A stretch of DNA of 64,000 nucleotides from Ianthella basta (lineage: Eukaryota > Porifera > Demospongiae > Verongiida > Ianthellidae), in contig OZ025879.1 in assembly GCA_964019415.1 (NCBI GenBank), forward strand, positions 4,764,637-4,828,636, written 5' to 3'. The notes below the pieces were generated by a model. It was not told the DNA's origin, ran no database searches, and saw only the letters and a program-made list of their open reading frames with translations. Within the stretch, counting starts at the first letter, position 1. Each line of letters begins with the position of its first letter. Of the stretch, positions 29,240-40,760 are shown in pieces. A program made the translations under genes and the position numbers.

Positions 29240-30000
29240 TAATGTTTGATGCCAAGGTCTCACTCTACTCTGTAGTGTCTGCCATTGCCGCAGATGTACT
29301 AACCACCTTGCAGTTCAACTCCACAACATTTTGCAACTGGCCTTGTACAAGTGTAGTCTTCTGACACTTTCTCACAAAGGTGAAAAGTTTAAACACTTTT
29401 GTAAGTGTAGTGAGATAGAGCCTGAATACTTTGGGTGTACAAATATAGGCCAGTGTCAGAAACACAGCTTGCATGAGTGGTGTTGAATATGATGAAGAGG
29501 TACCAGTGAGCAAGATGTACCATTATATGTGTATCCAGTTAGGCAGAGTGGTTCATGACACACATTACTGTACGTGTCAAAGACCAAACCTTCTCCACAA
29601 GGTTGCTGAACAGTTGATGTTACCACTATGTCCTCACTGGCAATCGCATCTTTCCCACTTCCTGTAACACCAGAAAAAGAGTGAAGGTGTTTAGCAGAGG
29701 TGGGTCCACATTTCTAGTCTCAATATTTGGCTTCAAGGGGTCAAGGAATTGTCAGACTGCTCAAATGTACTACAAATAAAATGACACAAGATTCATACAA
29801 CGGTGGTAGATGGTGGTAGACGACCATTCCCAGTTTCATTAATGATGTACTCTCGAAGCTTGGCACATCCGTGCTGATGCCACATGATGAACAGAGTTGC
29901 GAGCCCTCTGCCCTTGATTGACATACAATTGCTATTTCATTGTCGAACATGCGAATTGAATCATTTTATGACATGTTCCCTTCCCTATCCCCGCCCCCAA
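29240..30000 (-). pseudogene. Receptor relic, beta lineage (P3)
   Basis: The minus strand holds a C-terminal tail (KCQKTTLVQGQLQNVVELN, 29265-29400), a TM7 piece (AVFLTLAYICTPKVFRLY, 29400-29460), then jumps straight to the ectodomain block DIVVTSTVQQ / GEGLVFDTYSNVCHEPLC (29500-29670). TM1 to TM6 are deleted, about 900 bp. Ectodomain traces run on to about 30000. Its tail type is shared with P6 and P9. Confidence 0.8.
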
Positions 30001-30535
30001 TTACTTTCCTCATCCCAAAAGATTAATTATTTTAAACTTGTTGTTACATTAATATTTTGTGTGCCACCCAAATGTTATTGACTGATCACCCACACATCTT
30101 CTCATTTCCCTCCCACTCCTTTCTGCCTTGTCACATTTACACCACATTGCCTTGTTTGGTATCATTATCACTGATGAAGACCCTGGATTGGGGTCAAAAT
30201 GATTGATTGTCTCATTCACAAGTTCCCCTTGGTGATCAGCTAGAGTTGTCCCAGTAATCATTGACATAAGATGTCTAGCCGCACAGAAGTCGTCAAGTTG
30301 GCAAACAATTGCGTCTGAGCTCAGAGTGAGCAGACACAAATTGAGAAGGTAATTGATAACCATAAGCATCAATCTGCACTTGATTAGTCGCACCAGGCAG
30401 TGGCACTGTGTTACATCTTGATCCAGCTGTAATGCACACCGCAATCAGTTAACCTTACCTTGAAGTGATAGACTGTAACTCAGCTTCACATAGTTATAAC
30501 AATTTAACGGCAGTGAATCACGACAACTACATACA
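30001..30535 (+). repeat. Spacer upstream of G4
   Basis: Matches 40870-41280 (upstream of G5) and 54060-54470 (upstream of G7): a gcctggattggggtcaaa-like block, tagagttgtcccagtaatc, and the aatgcacaccgcaatcagtt block. It joins a beta relic to a plus-strand receptor in all three places. Confidence 0.85.
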
Positions 30536-30598
30536 TACATATATATATATATGCAGATGTGATTTGCAGACAGGTCCGGGCTATACGTGTGCATTGCC
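30536..30598 (+). promoter_or_regulatory. Probable core promoter and leader of G4
   Basis: A (TA)n tract about 30-50 bases before ggctatacgtgtg and the ATG at 30599. The same order, TA tract then gcagacaaggccaggctata then ATG, is kept upstream of G5 (41293-41360) and G7 (54478-54539). Conservation may reflect recent duplication only. Confidence 0.4.
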
Positions 30599-32836
30599 AT
30601 GAGTGCAGGAAACCATACAGTCCTGTTTGTTATTGTCCTCGGAAGTTGTGCCTTTGCGACGCTGTCCTCAGCTACCTCGCCACACCTGAACAGCAGTACT
30701 TGTGAAGTGGACTACTTCACCTGCAATTTGCCCTATAGTGACTACTTCTGCCGATGTGACGAGCAGCTGTGTACACAGTTTGGCGACTGCTGTGCTGAGT
30801 CACAGTACAAGCACAATACCACTGGCCTGGAGTTTGCCTGTGTGTCTACATCTGTTCTGAATGAAGAGAGAAGTCTTAAGACAGCTGCATATTTCATGAT
30901 CACTTCCTGTCCCAAAAGTCAGTCAGTCAGGGAACTAACGAATGGTGTTGCAAATCTCTGTGAAGCCCAGTCGCTCTCCAGCCCACCCATCAGTGACAAC
31001 AGGACAGGGTTGGTCTACCGAAACAAGTATTGTGCTCAGTGCCATGGTGTGCCTGACAGAGAGCAGATATCATGGCCATCAGAGTGGCGTTGTGACAACA
31101 GTATCCTGGACATGTTCATTGAAGGCAATAAAACAGTTGATGCCGGACTTTTATTGTCCTACTGCAAAGTGTTATTGTTTGTGCAGCCAGTAAAAGTGCA
31201 TCTCAGCTTGCCATTACTTCCAAGACGGTGTGACGCACGAGTGACTTACACCTGCCAGCCACCTCCTGGAACTGACACCTCCACTGCAGAGTACAGGGCA
31301 TTGACAGAGCTATGTAGAGATGAACTGGTCAATGTCAGGATTACTGAGTCTAGTAGCACTACGCTGTACAAGAATGAGTTTTGTGCTCTTTGTAGTACAT
31401 TTGGACAGGATCTGAAGATCCTCTGTCCCTTGGAGCCAGATATTTTACCAGGTGGAGGTGATGCACCTGTACCAAACACGTTCACAATACTTCTGGATGT
31501 TACAGGAAGTGGGAAAGTTGTGATTGCCAGTGAGGACATAGTGGTAACATCAGCTGTTGAGCAATCTTGTGGAGAAGGACAGGTCTTTGACATTTACAGT
31601 AATGTGTGCCGTGAAGCACTCTGCCTACCTGGATACACCTACAATGGAACAACTTGCTTATTGCTTTCCCAGAACTGCACACTAATAGCACTGAATGCGA
31701 CAGAGTATGAAACAATTAATATTCAAACCATCTTTTGGATTGCGATACAACAGAATGTGAGTGTGCAGGGATACACTTCTGAGGGGAACCCACTTGTTTG
31801 TACCGGCTTTACTTCTGACTTCAACACAACAGTTAACGAGACTATTACTAGACCTCTGTACGGTTACCCCCCAGCATTTGCCATTCTCAGTTACCTTGGT
31901 CTCTCAGTAGATGTTGTCGCTGCTGCCATCTTGCTCTTCACCTATGCTGCATTTGCTGAGATGAGGACCTTCTATGGCAAGCTCTTTATCAACTTTGTTC
32001 TTGTGCTCCTCCTGGGAGACCTGGCCTTTCTGCTTGGTTCAGCTGTATATGCAGTGAGTCTGGAGGATGTGGTATGCCAGGTGGTGGCCATTCTACTGCA
32101 CTACCTGTTCCTTGCCCGCTTTGTGTGGATGTCACTTCTGTCACTGAATGTGGCACGTCACTTTTATCATGCAATGAAGTTCATTGTCAATGAAGAAAGA
32201 GAGAGCTGGCACTACCTCATCTTGTACATGGCAGCAGGTTGGCTGTCTCCTCTACTGGTTCTCATTGTCACAGTACCAGTGAATTATTCAATCCCAAGAT
32301 CAGTGGGTTATGGTGAGGAGGGACTGTGTTGGATGGATGAGACACTACCTATCATTCTTAGTTTTACTGTTCCATTGACTATCTGCATTCTGTTTACTAC
32401 CGGAGCCTTTGGTTTCATCTGCATCATCTTGTTGAAGCTAAGTAGATCCAAGGAGAGTAAAGACCTAAGGCACAGGACAGCTTCTCGCAACTGCCGTGTG
32501 TTGATTGCTGTGTTTTGCATTACTGGTGCCACATGGGTGTTTGGATTCCTTGCTACAATAGACTCTGCCCTGTCTTGGGCATGGTATCTCTTCATCATAC
32601 TCAACACCACTCAAGCTGTGTTCCTTGCACTGGCCTATGTGTGCACAGCCAAGGTACTGCGGCTCTATCACACTGCATTAGCAAAGTGGTTTCAGTGTGG
32701 GAGAAAGTGCCAAAAGACCCCACATGTCCCAGGACACCAACTGCAAGACCAATTGGAGATGAAACTCAGGGTGATTACGAATGCAACTGTCTCTACAACG
32801 GTGGCTAATGCTACTGGTTATATAAATGCATTGTAA
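30599..32836 (+). CDS. Receptor G4: somatomedin-B-like plus class-B 7TM receptor, intronless
   Basis: 745 residues, one exon; ATG at 30599 begins the signal peptide MSAGNHTVLFVIVLGSCAFA. The somatomedin-B module reads CNLPYSDYFCRCDEQLC, a version shared with G5, whereas its TM5-TM6 region (LLKLSRSKESKDLRHRTAS) is the version of G2 and G3. The linker before the last Cys block is PDILPGGGDAPVPNTF. TM1 to TM7 are complete with the usual EDVVCQV and GLCWMD cysteines and TWVFGFL. The tail ends differently from G2 (HQLQDQLEMKLRVITNATVS) and resembles the beta relics. Plasma-membrane receptor by family; ligand unknown. Confidence 0.9.
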   Translation: MSAGNHTVLFVIVLGSCAFATLSSATSPHLNSSTCEVDYFTCNLPYSDYFCRCDEQLCTQFGDCCAESQYKHNTTGLEFACVSTSVLNEERSLKTAAYFMITSCPKSQSVRELTNGVANLCEAQSLSSPPISDNRTGLVYRNKYCAQCHGVPDREQISWPSEWRCDNSILDMFIEGNKTVDAGLLLSYCKVLLFVQPVKVHLSLPLLPRRCDARVTYTCQPPPGTDTSTAEYRALTELCRDELVNVRITESSSTTLYKNEFCALCSTFGQDLKILCPLEPDILPGGGDAPVPNTFTILLDVTGSGKVVIASEDIVVTSAVEQSCGEGQVFDIYSNVCREALCLPGYTYNGTTCLLLSQNCTLIALNATEYETINIQTIFWIAIQQNVSVQGYTSEGNPLVCTGFTSDFNTTVNETITRPLYGYPPAFAILSYLGLSVDVVAAAILLFTYAAFAEMRTFYGKLFINFVLVLLLGDLAFLLGSAVYAVSLEDVVCQVVAILLHYLFLARFVWMSLLSLNVARHFYHAMKFIVNEERESWHYLILYMAAGWLSPLLVLIVTVPVNYSIPRSVGYGEEGLCWMDETLPIILSFTVPLTICILFTTGAFGFICIILLKLSRSKESKDLRHRTASRNCRVLIAVFCITGATWVFGFLATIDSALSWAWYLFIILNTTQAVFLALAYVCTAKVLRLYHTALAKWFQCGRKCQKTPHVPGHQLQDQLEMKLRVITNATVSTTVANATGYINAL

Positions 32837-32939
32837 AATGAGCTGACAAACTTTGCACCTCTGCAGTGTATGTTTTATAGATCCTAACCAACGCTGCCAC
32901 AATTTTGTAATCCTATATAATTATAATGGAGCTAAGCCC

Positions 32940-33972
32940 GAGTATCCGTGTTCCGTATTCTTAGGAGCGTTTAGCGTTTTGCGACGCGAAAACGACGAGC
33001 TTTCTTATACAGCACTTCGGCCTACCTCCATTCAATTCAGCCGTGACGCGAAAACAGCCACGCGCGACGCCTCTGCGGAGAGAATTGGGGAAATACCATT
33101 GCGGCATCCATGTTTTCCGGATAACGACGCCATCTTTGCCGAAGGTTGCCAAGGAGCGCGATGTGGCAGCGCAACCGAACGCAATAGTCTTTATAGGAGA
33201 AGCTCAGCGTACGGACGCCAGCAATCGGCGAAGCCAACCATATACCCAAGAGACAGGGACCGCACTGCCCTCAGGCATATCCCGCGAAACGTCCGTGCTT
33301 CCTGATGACTTTGCGCTCTCCACCACTATGGGCGCTTTCCAGGAGCGGCTACAGTGGATGAGCCTGTCCTTACAGAGGATCCTCTAGACAGCTGTCAGCA
33401 GCAATTGCAGCAGGATCAAGACTACCTGTGGTTAGTTCCTTAGCGTTTTTATTGCCCAGCCTCAGCAATTTTACGTGCTTGCTCATCATGTAGCTAGCTA
33501 AAGCCAGGACCAGACTCACCATTGGTATTTACTTACACAGGCCCCTGTTTTCTCATGGCCAGCTGGATATTGCACTCAGTCGCGTAGGTGCACTACAGCA
33601 TCTTAAAGTTGAAGACAACAAACCAATGACCTTGGCACACGTTAGCTACACGGACAATGTTGTATCGTTATCCTGAAAATTTTATGACAATTTACAGTCT
33701 ATCTGTTTCCTCCTTTTGACTTGCACTATATTATGGTCATATGATATATAGAACACTCCAGTCATTGTCAGTCTGTTTGATGCATTGACGTTCTCACATC
33801 CACACGATGTCAGATAGGCCATTGATGACTACTGGGACCCACACAGCTGTTGCCAACCTGTTGGCCCCCGAATAGCTATCGGTGATGTGCTGGCGTGGAC
33901 AAGCTGGCGCCGGGTAGCCTTCGTCAGTGCGCCATAGCAGGAAAGCCCGCCTTCGGCGGGCTTTCCTGCTAG
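32940..33972 (+). mobile_element. Helitron-like element or its 3' part
   Basis: Ends in a 37-base perfect inverted repeat with loop ttc (33935-33971, arms tagcaggaaagcccgcc and its complement) in which CTAG falls at 33969-33972 followed by T, as in Helitron 3' ends. The stretch 32940-33410 is much richer in GC and CpG (cgacgcgaaaacgacg, cgcgcgacgcc) than its surroundings and has several overlapping open frames, which looks like a captured promoter/first exon. The 5' limit is uncertain, and no Rep/helicase gene is present, so it would be non-autonomous. Confidence 0.45.
33935..33971 (+). repeat. Perfect 37-base hairpin
   Basis: Two 17-base arms around ttc. Related hairpins with the same ttc loop are at 8409-8436 and 38801-38819. 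Confidence 0.9.
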
Positions 33973-34399
33973 TGCATATAATTCAGTGACTTTATTGAAT
34001 ATGATGTAGGCTAAGCATAAACTCACATCAGATGGTTAACAAAACAGTGTCCATTAAATACTGAATATAGCTACACTATAGGTACAGCACTTTCTGAGTT
34101 GGAAGCTGGTAAAATTTCCCATCTGGACCATAGGTTGGTATACAATTGTTCCTTTCATTGGACAAAATTATTATCACATGCAATCAGTCAGGCACTTCCA
34201 TAAAATTGTGTATCTAAGTCTGATGTAAGCCTATCAAGCTCCCACTGTCAGCAGAGGCCTTGGATGGAGCCTGATGGTCTGCCGTTTTGGAATTTACGTA
34301 CACGGTTAAATGGTGGCAAGTTCCACCTAAGTTTGTAACATCGTAAGATGATGGCTGACATCATAGTATCGTGGATTACATCTAGCTATACACTTGAAT
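33973..34399. other. Spacer before relic P4
   Basis: No gene, RNA or named repeat supported. The start of P4 at about 34400 falls in the middle of a receptor coding region, so this spacer abuts a rearrangement point. Confidence 0.4.
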
Positions 34400-35617
34400 G
34401 ATACAGCTTGCAGTTGTCCCAGAACTGCACACTGATAGCACTGAATGCCACAGAGTATGAAGCAATTAATGTTCAAACAATCTTTCGGATTGCACTGGAA
34501 GAGAATGTGAGTGTGCAGGGGTACACTTCTGAGGGGAATCCATTTGTTTGTATTGACTACACTTCTGAATTCAACACAATGTTTAACGAGACTATTACTA
34601 GACCTCTGTATGGTTACCCCCCAGCATTTGCCATTCTCAGTTACCTTGGTCTCTCAGTAGATGTTGTCGCTGCTGCCATCTTGCTCTTCACCTATGCTGC
34701 ATTTGCTGAGATGCGGACCTTCTATGGCAAGCTCTTCATGAACTTTGTTCTTGTGCTCCTCCTGGGAGACCTGACCTTTCTGCTTGGTTCAACTGTGTAT
34801 GCAGTGAGTCTGGAGGATGTGGTATGCCAGGTGGTGGCCATTCTACTGCACTACCTGTTCCTTGCCCGCTTTTGTGTGGATGTCACTTCTGTCACTGAAT
34901 GTGGCACATCACTTTTACCATGCAATGAAGTTCATTGTCAATGAAGAAAGAGAGAGCTGGTACTACCTCATGTTGTACATGGCAGCAGGTTGGCTGTCTC
35001 CTCTACTGGTTCTCATTGTCACAGTACCTGTGAACTATGCTATCCCAGGAGCAGTGGGTTATGGTGTGGATGGACTGTGTTGGATGAGTCAGACATTGGC
35101 AATTATCATTAGTGTCATTGTCCCTCTTGGCATCTGCATTAATATTCTGCCTAGTACTGGTGCTTTTGCATTTGTGTGCTTCATCTTGTTAAAGATACGT
35201 AGGTCTCAGGAGAGTAAGGAACTGAAAAACCAGACTGGTTCTTGTGATTTTCGAGTCTTGGTTGCAGGTGTTTTGTATTTTAGGAGTAACATGGGTATTT
35301 GGATTCCTTGCTCTAATAGACACCATCCTATCTTGGACATGGTATATACCTCTTCATCATACTCAACACCACTCAAGCAGTGTTCCTGACACTGGCCTAT
35401 GTGTGCACAGCCAAGGTGCTACTATTGCACTGCATTTGCAAAGTGTTTTGAGTGTGGGAGAAAGTGCCAAAAGACCCCACGTGTCCCAGGACACCTACTG
35501 CAAGACTACGTAAAGTGGAATCCCAGGGTGATTAGAAATGAAACTGTCTGCACAGCACTAACTGACACGAGTACATGTGCTATTGCTGAAACTGCCAGGA
35601 GATTACCTGTTAACTGA
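34400..35617 (+). pseudogene. Receptor relic, canonical lineage, 5' truncated (P4)
   Basis: Begins at LSQNCTLIALNATEYEAI, just before TM1, with the whole upstream ectodomain missing. Then a frameshift in TM3 (an extra T in cccgcttttgtgtgg near 34870), an insertion in TM5 (CINILPSTGAF), and a further frameshift near 35270 and damage in TM7 (gctactattgcactg). The tail matches G2 and G3 (VIRNETVCTALTDTSTCAIA) and ends at 35617. The 7TM DNA is otherwise nearly identical to intact genes, so the decay is recent. Confidence 0.88.
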
Positions 35618-36190
35618 ATTTCCCAGCTCAATTAGCTATTCTGCTTAATTGGCTAGCCCATGTAGTTACCTGCTGTTGTGATGTGTGCACATGCATGCAT
35701 GGTCTTGCAACCAGTTTCTAAAATTTGATTATTATAAATTTGTCACATTCTGTAACTAGATAGCTTGAAACTTCATTACAGTCATGTATTTACGTCTATA
35801 ATATTATAGTGGCTAGCACAGCCTAGCCACATGTCAATGCTGCTGAATCATGACTACGTACATATTTGTGCATGCATGCCATTATGTATAAATATCACCA
35901 CAAGCAAAGAGTTCTATGTAGACCAAATGTCAAAGTACGTACTCATAACTGAACCTATGGACAGTGGTACATTGTACAATGTGTAAAGCAACATATCTTG
36001 TATTCTACCAGATTTGCTCTGAACACAGCCTGCAGAAGTGTCAGATAATTAGCTGCAATTTATATAGAATACATCCTTGACATCAGACTCCATCACTTAA
36101 TGGTCAGTATCCTGAAAATTCAAGACACTGATCTCTCATACAGATCACTTGTCACACATCATGTTATCCAAACTGCCTATAGCTAGTTTG
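35618..36190 (+). repeat. Receptor 3' flank, copy 3
   Basis: Repeats 27939-28400 and 23263-23700, so P4 was a full plus-strand unit before it lost its 5' half. Confidence 0.85.
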
Positions 36191-36194
36191 TAGT

Positions 36195-37725
36195 CTAAGG
36201 TACAAGGATGTCAGCCATTTGCAGTTGCAGCATCTTGGCTGTGCAGATGTAGGCCAGTGTCAAGAGCTCACATTCAGGAGAGGTTAAAATGACAATGACA
36301 TACCAGGCCCAAGAAATGGTGGTTTTTGTCTGTAACAAAAAGAGAACAACCCTAAGATTCCTGAGGTACTGAAAATGGCAATCAGCAAATAGCAGTTTTG
36401 GAAACCAATCTTTTGCTCTCCATTCATATCAGATCTCTGTACTTCGATCAAGAAAATATATACACACAAGCAGAAACACTTCTACATTGAACAGCATACA
36501 GATACATAGAGGACCATGAGGCTCTTGATGACAGATAATATTTGAATCAACTAACATAGCCCATTCGAACCATAACCCGGCTAAAGCTCCTGAGATGGCA
36601 TAGTTTACTGGTGCTGTGACATGAGAACCAGTAGCGCCAGCTCTCTCTTTCTTCATTGGCAATGAACTTCATTGCACAATAAAAGTGACGTGCCACATTC
36701 AGTGACAGAAGTGACATCCACACAAAGCGGGCAAGGATCAGGTAGTGAAGTAGAATGGCCACCACTTGGCATACCACATCCTCCAGACTCACTGCATGCA
36801 CAGTTGTGCAAAGTAGAAAGTTCAGGTCTCCCAGGAGGAGTACACCAAGAAGAAAGTTTATGAAGAGCTTGCCATAGAAAGTCCATATCTCAGCAAATGT
36901 AACATAGGTGAAGAGCAAATAGTTTACAGGCACAATACTTACTGCCAGTCCCAAGAAAACAAGAAAATATGTAACAAATAGCACAACATACTCAAAAGGT
37001 GTCTTAGCAGTAATTTCATGAACTATAGTGAAAGGTTGGATGTGAATTTATTAGTAATGAGGGGCTCCCCCTCAGATTTGTATCCCTGGGCACTCACACT
37101 CTGTTTCCATGCAGTCTAAGAGACCATTTGATTGTTAACAATTTGGTGGTTTTGTGGCATTAATTGCTAGTAAGGTATAGTTAGGAAGCAGTGGTAAGCA
37201 ATGTATTTCACTATAGGTGTATCCATGTGGGCAGATTATTTCATTGCACATCTTTCTGTACATGTCAAGGATGTCTCCTTTTTCACATGACTGCATGGTC
37301 AACAGCAAATGTTAGCTGAATACTAGTGCTGTATATCAAAGACTAATGTGCCACTTCCTCTCAAATCAAGAACAAAGCAGATGTATTTGATTGTGGAGGA
37401 ACATACAATACAGCAGAATTAGGTTTGGGAGGACACTGCAAACTTCCTTTGTCCACAAGAGAGCACAGTACTCATTTTTATACACCTGGAGTAGTAGTAG
37501 TTGGTGTAGCCTTCCCTGGTTGTTTTAGGCAGCTGACAGCTGCCGTAATATCTGACAGCTGACAGCAGTGGCAGATAACTCCTAGTATGCCACTTACTCT
37601 CAAATCAAGAAACAAAGCAGATGCATTTGATTGTGAAGGAATATACAATACAATGGAATTAGGTTTGGGAGGACACTGCAAACTTCCTTTGTCCAGATAT
37701 TTCACTATTTACTTATCTTTCTTAT
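36195..37725 (-). pseudogene. Receptor relic, gamma lineage (P5)
   Basis: Minus strand: gamma-type TM5-TM6 (DMNGEQKIGFQNCYLLIAIF, 36290-36450), GALAGLWFEWAMLVDSN (ECL2, 36530-36600), TM1 to TM4 at 36640-36980 (a long open piece with LEDVVCQVVAILLHYLILAR), ectodomain blocks near 37050-37250 and a doubled segment with CPPKPNSIVLYIPSQSNA at 37340-37450 and 37610-37700. Between TM4 and ECL2 a short deletion. Several frameshifts. Confidence 0.82.
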
Positions 37726-37943
37726 CTCACTTTTACTTGGGCAGCTGACAGCTGACGGCAGTGGCAGATAACTCCTAGTGTTGGTACAGCAGTGGAGTCC
37801 TTGATCTGGTCTTCTGATCTCAAGGAAAACTGTGGGTGAAATGATGATCAAATCTTCACAGAAGGGTGCTCAGATGGCAAAGGTCCTAAGAGTGGTGATG
37901 ACTGCAAATCAAGTTCTCCAATTTGAATGATTAGAGCCAAAAA

Positions 37944-38720
37944 CAAGTATTTCGAGTTAAAAAACTCGTGGGGCGCCAGGGCGCCCCTGAACCTCGAACT
38001 ACTTGCTAGCAATTTTCCCATGTACGTTCAGTAAATCAGATAGTTGGGGGTACAGTATTGTTGTTGGCCTGAAAGATACATCAAGATACACTAGACCGTT
38101 GGGTTTGCAAGAGTTTCAAGTCTCCAGAGCAGCCAGTCATATCCAGTGAAAGCATCCCTACCAAACTATCAAATGTTTGCCTACTGCTTTTTGATCTGTA
38201 TGACATTCTAAATGAGCAATTGTTACTTTGTGCCTGGAGGAGGAGTGTGCTGGCTAAAAGGCTACCCTATGATGACTATATGAGCGAATCATGGCTATAA
38301 TTATGTGTCATGACTCGCTGGTCCTCCATTATTGGCCTACGGGTCACTAGACTTCTGTTGTATTTAGGGCTGTACCTCGCAGAAAAACAGTTAAGTAAGC
38401 TTTCTACCACAATAATATTACTTAAACATGTTCTAGAAACACTTTGCGTTCTTTGGATACACGGAGAAATCTAAAGAGAATGGTTTTGAGCCTAGCAAAC
38501 AGAAAGCGTCGAGCGCGCGGCCATTTTACAATGTCCGTCAGTGATAATTGGAGCTGTATCTCGCAGAAGAGACGTTCCTTAGGCTTTTTATTAGTATCAC
38601 TCTATTAACACATGTTTATGACCACATTTCGTTCAATTCAAACACGGCGAAACATCATTAGAGAGGATTTAAAGCTTTGTAAAGAACGACGTGAGCGCCG
38701 CCATTTGCAAAATGACAGAA

Positions 38721-38751
<31 letters not shown>

Positions 38752-38819
38752 TATATACGAACATGAAGCCATACGAAGACCTAAATCTGAAAACAATATA
38801 GGGGCGCCTTCGGCGCCCC
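37944..38819 (-). mobile_element. Non-autonomous transposon with hairpin ends, copy A (inverted)
   Basis: Left end 37944-38005 is a compound inverted repeat (caagtatttcgagtt, then ggggcgccagggcgcccc, then a degenerate return arm). Right end is hairpin 38801-38819 (ggggcgccttcggcgcccc). On the minus strand both ends and about 80 bases next to the right hairpin match copy B (44244-45344). The empty paralogue at 28612-28630 shows a clean insertion with a duplication of only AA or AAC. The interior has two diverged ~190-bp tandem units (gctgtacctcgcagaa, gctgtatctcgcagaa) and a (TA)n tract, different from copies B and C. No coding capacity. Confidence 0.8.
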
Positions 38820-39480
38820 AACAAACTCAGCTAGCAGCCACATCATATAGCTAGCAAGGTCTGTAAATCTATACATAACGATTGTGTCTGAGCTTAGAGT
38901 GCAGGTGACCAGACACAAGTGGAGTAGGCAATTGATAACCATAAGTGTCAGTCTACACTTGATTAGTCACACCAGGCAGTGTCATTGTTACACCTTGGAC
39001 CTTGGTTGTAATGCACACCAAATCAGTTAATCTTTCCTTGAAGTGATCGACTGTAACTTAGCTTCGAGTGGCTATCGATTAGAAGGCGGTGAATCAAAAG
39101 ATGTGATGACAACTATGTACATATTAGCACTTGCGTAAAGGTTCGATACTTTGCACACATTCAGAACACCATCTTGTCAATCAGCACAAGTGCGTACAGA
39201 TGGCATGGCAACTGATTACCACAGTCATCAGTCTACGCTTGATTAGTCGCACCAGGCAGTGTCAGTGTTACATCATGGACATGCAGTCATGCGCACCGCA
39301 ATCTGCGTGACCAACTTACCTCAGCTTCATAGGTCTAGAGCTGTTTCAATTAGATAGTGGTGAATCAAAAGATGCGATAACTATGTACATATGCATGCAT
39401 GGAGCAACCGAATAGATTCAGAACACATTCTTGTCAATCAGCTGTATTTTCAACATAATACTTGATAACACTACGAACAC
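38820..39480 (+). repeat. Spacer right of copy A, with R1 copy 3
   Basis: Continues the paralogous spacer seen at 28621-28880 and then repeats 20040-20290 (here 39190-39405). No gene. Confidence 0.8.
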
Positions 39481-39484
39481 ATTT

Positions 39485-40760
39485 TCCTTCATATGAAACA
39501 TAAATCTTCATTGATGTACAAACTGATCACGAGTGCACTACTGTTCAGATTACTAATGTGCACTGTAAATTTGTAATGGTAGTAACAGCTAACTACGGAG
39601 TGTAAGACAACATTCATGCATATGGTGTAGTAAGGAGGAATGTTTGATGTCAAGGCCGACTCTACTCTGTTAGTGTTTGACATTGCTGTAGATGCACTAG
39701 CTACTTTTTTATTCAACTCCACATCATTTTGCAACTGGTCTTCTACAAGTGTAGTCTTCTGACACTTCATCCAACACAGATCATCCACACCATAACCCAC
39801 AGTTCCAGATGGTATAGTTCACTGGTACTATAACAATGAGAACCAGTAGAGGAGACAGCCAACCTGCTGCCATGTACAAGATGAGGTACTGCCAAGTTGC
39901 ACGTTCCTCTGTGACAACAAATCTCTTTGCATGGTAAGAGTGACGTGCCACATTCAGTGACAGGAGTGACATCCACACAAAGCGGGCAAGGAACAGGTAG
40001 TGCAGTAGAATGGCCACCACCTGGCATACCACATCCTCCAGACTCACAGCATACACAGCTGAACCAAGCAGAAAGGTCAGGTCTCCCAGGAGGAGCACAA
40101 GAACAAAGTTCATAAAGAGCACATCAACAAATGCAACATAGGTGAAGAGTAAGATGATAGCAGTGACAACATCTTCTGAGATACCAAGGTAACTGAGAAT
40201 GGCAAATGCTAGTGATATTCTCATTAGCCATTGTGTTGAAGTCAGAAGTGAAGACAGTACAAACAAGTGAATTCTCCTCAGAAGTGTACCTCTGCACACT
40301 CACATTCTGTTGTAGCACAATCCAAAAGATTGTTTGAATAGTATTTTTTCATACTCCGTGGCATTCAGTGCTACCAGTGTGCAGTTCTGGGAATACAGTA
40401 AGCTAGATGTTCCATTCTAGGTGTATCCAGGTTAGCAGAGTGTTTCACGACACACATTACTGTACACGTGAAAGACCTGACCATCTCCAGAAGGTTGCTG
40501 AATAGTTGATGTTACCTCTACATCCTCACTGGCAATTGCATTCTTCCCACTTCCTGTAACACCAGAAAAATTAAAGGTGTTTAGCAGAAGTGGGATCCAC
40601 TACTCTAGTCTCGACATTTGCCTTCAAGGGTTCAAAGAATTGCCAGACTCTGTCCAAATGTACTACAAAGCGCACAAAACACATGCCACAGTGGTAGACA
40701 ATGGTATGCAGCCACCCTCAGCTTCACCAGAGATGCACTCTGAAAGCTTGGCATATCTGT
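39485..40760 (-). pseudogene. Receptor relic, beta lineage (P6)
   Basis: Minus strand: C-tail KCQKTTLVEDQLQNDVELN (39680-39770) joined directly to the ECL2 remnant, so TM5 to TM7 are deleted; TM1 to TM4 are nearly intact at 39800-40230 (SYLGISEDVVTAIILLFTY, LLGSAVYAVSLEDVVCQV) with a small deletion between TM1 and TM2. Ectodomain traces with SQNCTLVALNATEYEK-like and GYTYNGTS-like words run from 40300 to 40560, then to about 40760. Confidence 0.82.

Noticed and set aside
32853-33387. Protein-coding gene in the CpG-rich stretch
   Set aside because: Three overlapping frames are open, none has a recognisable motif or clear splice sites; reported only as a possible captured fragment.
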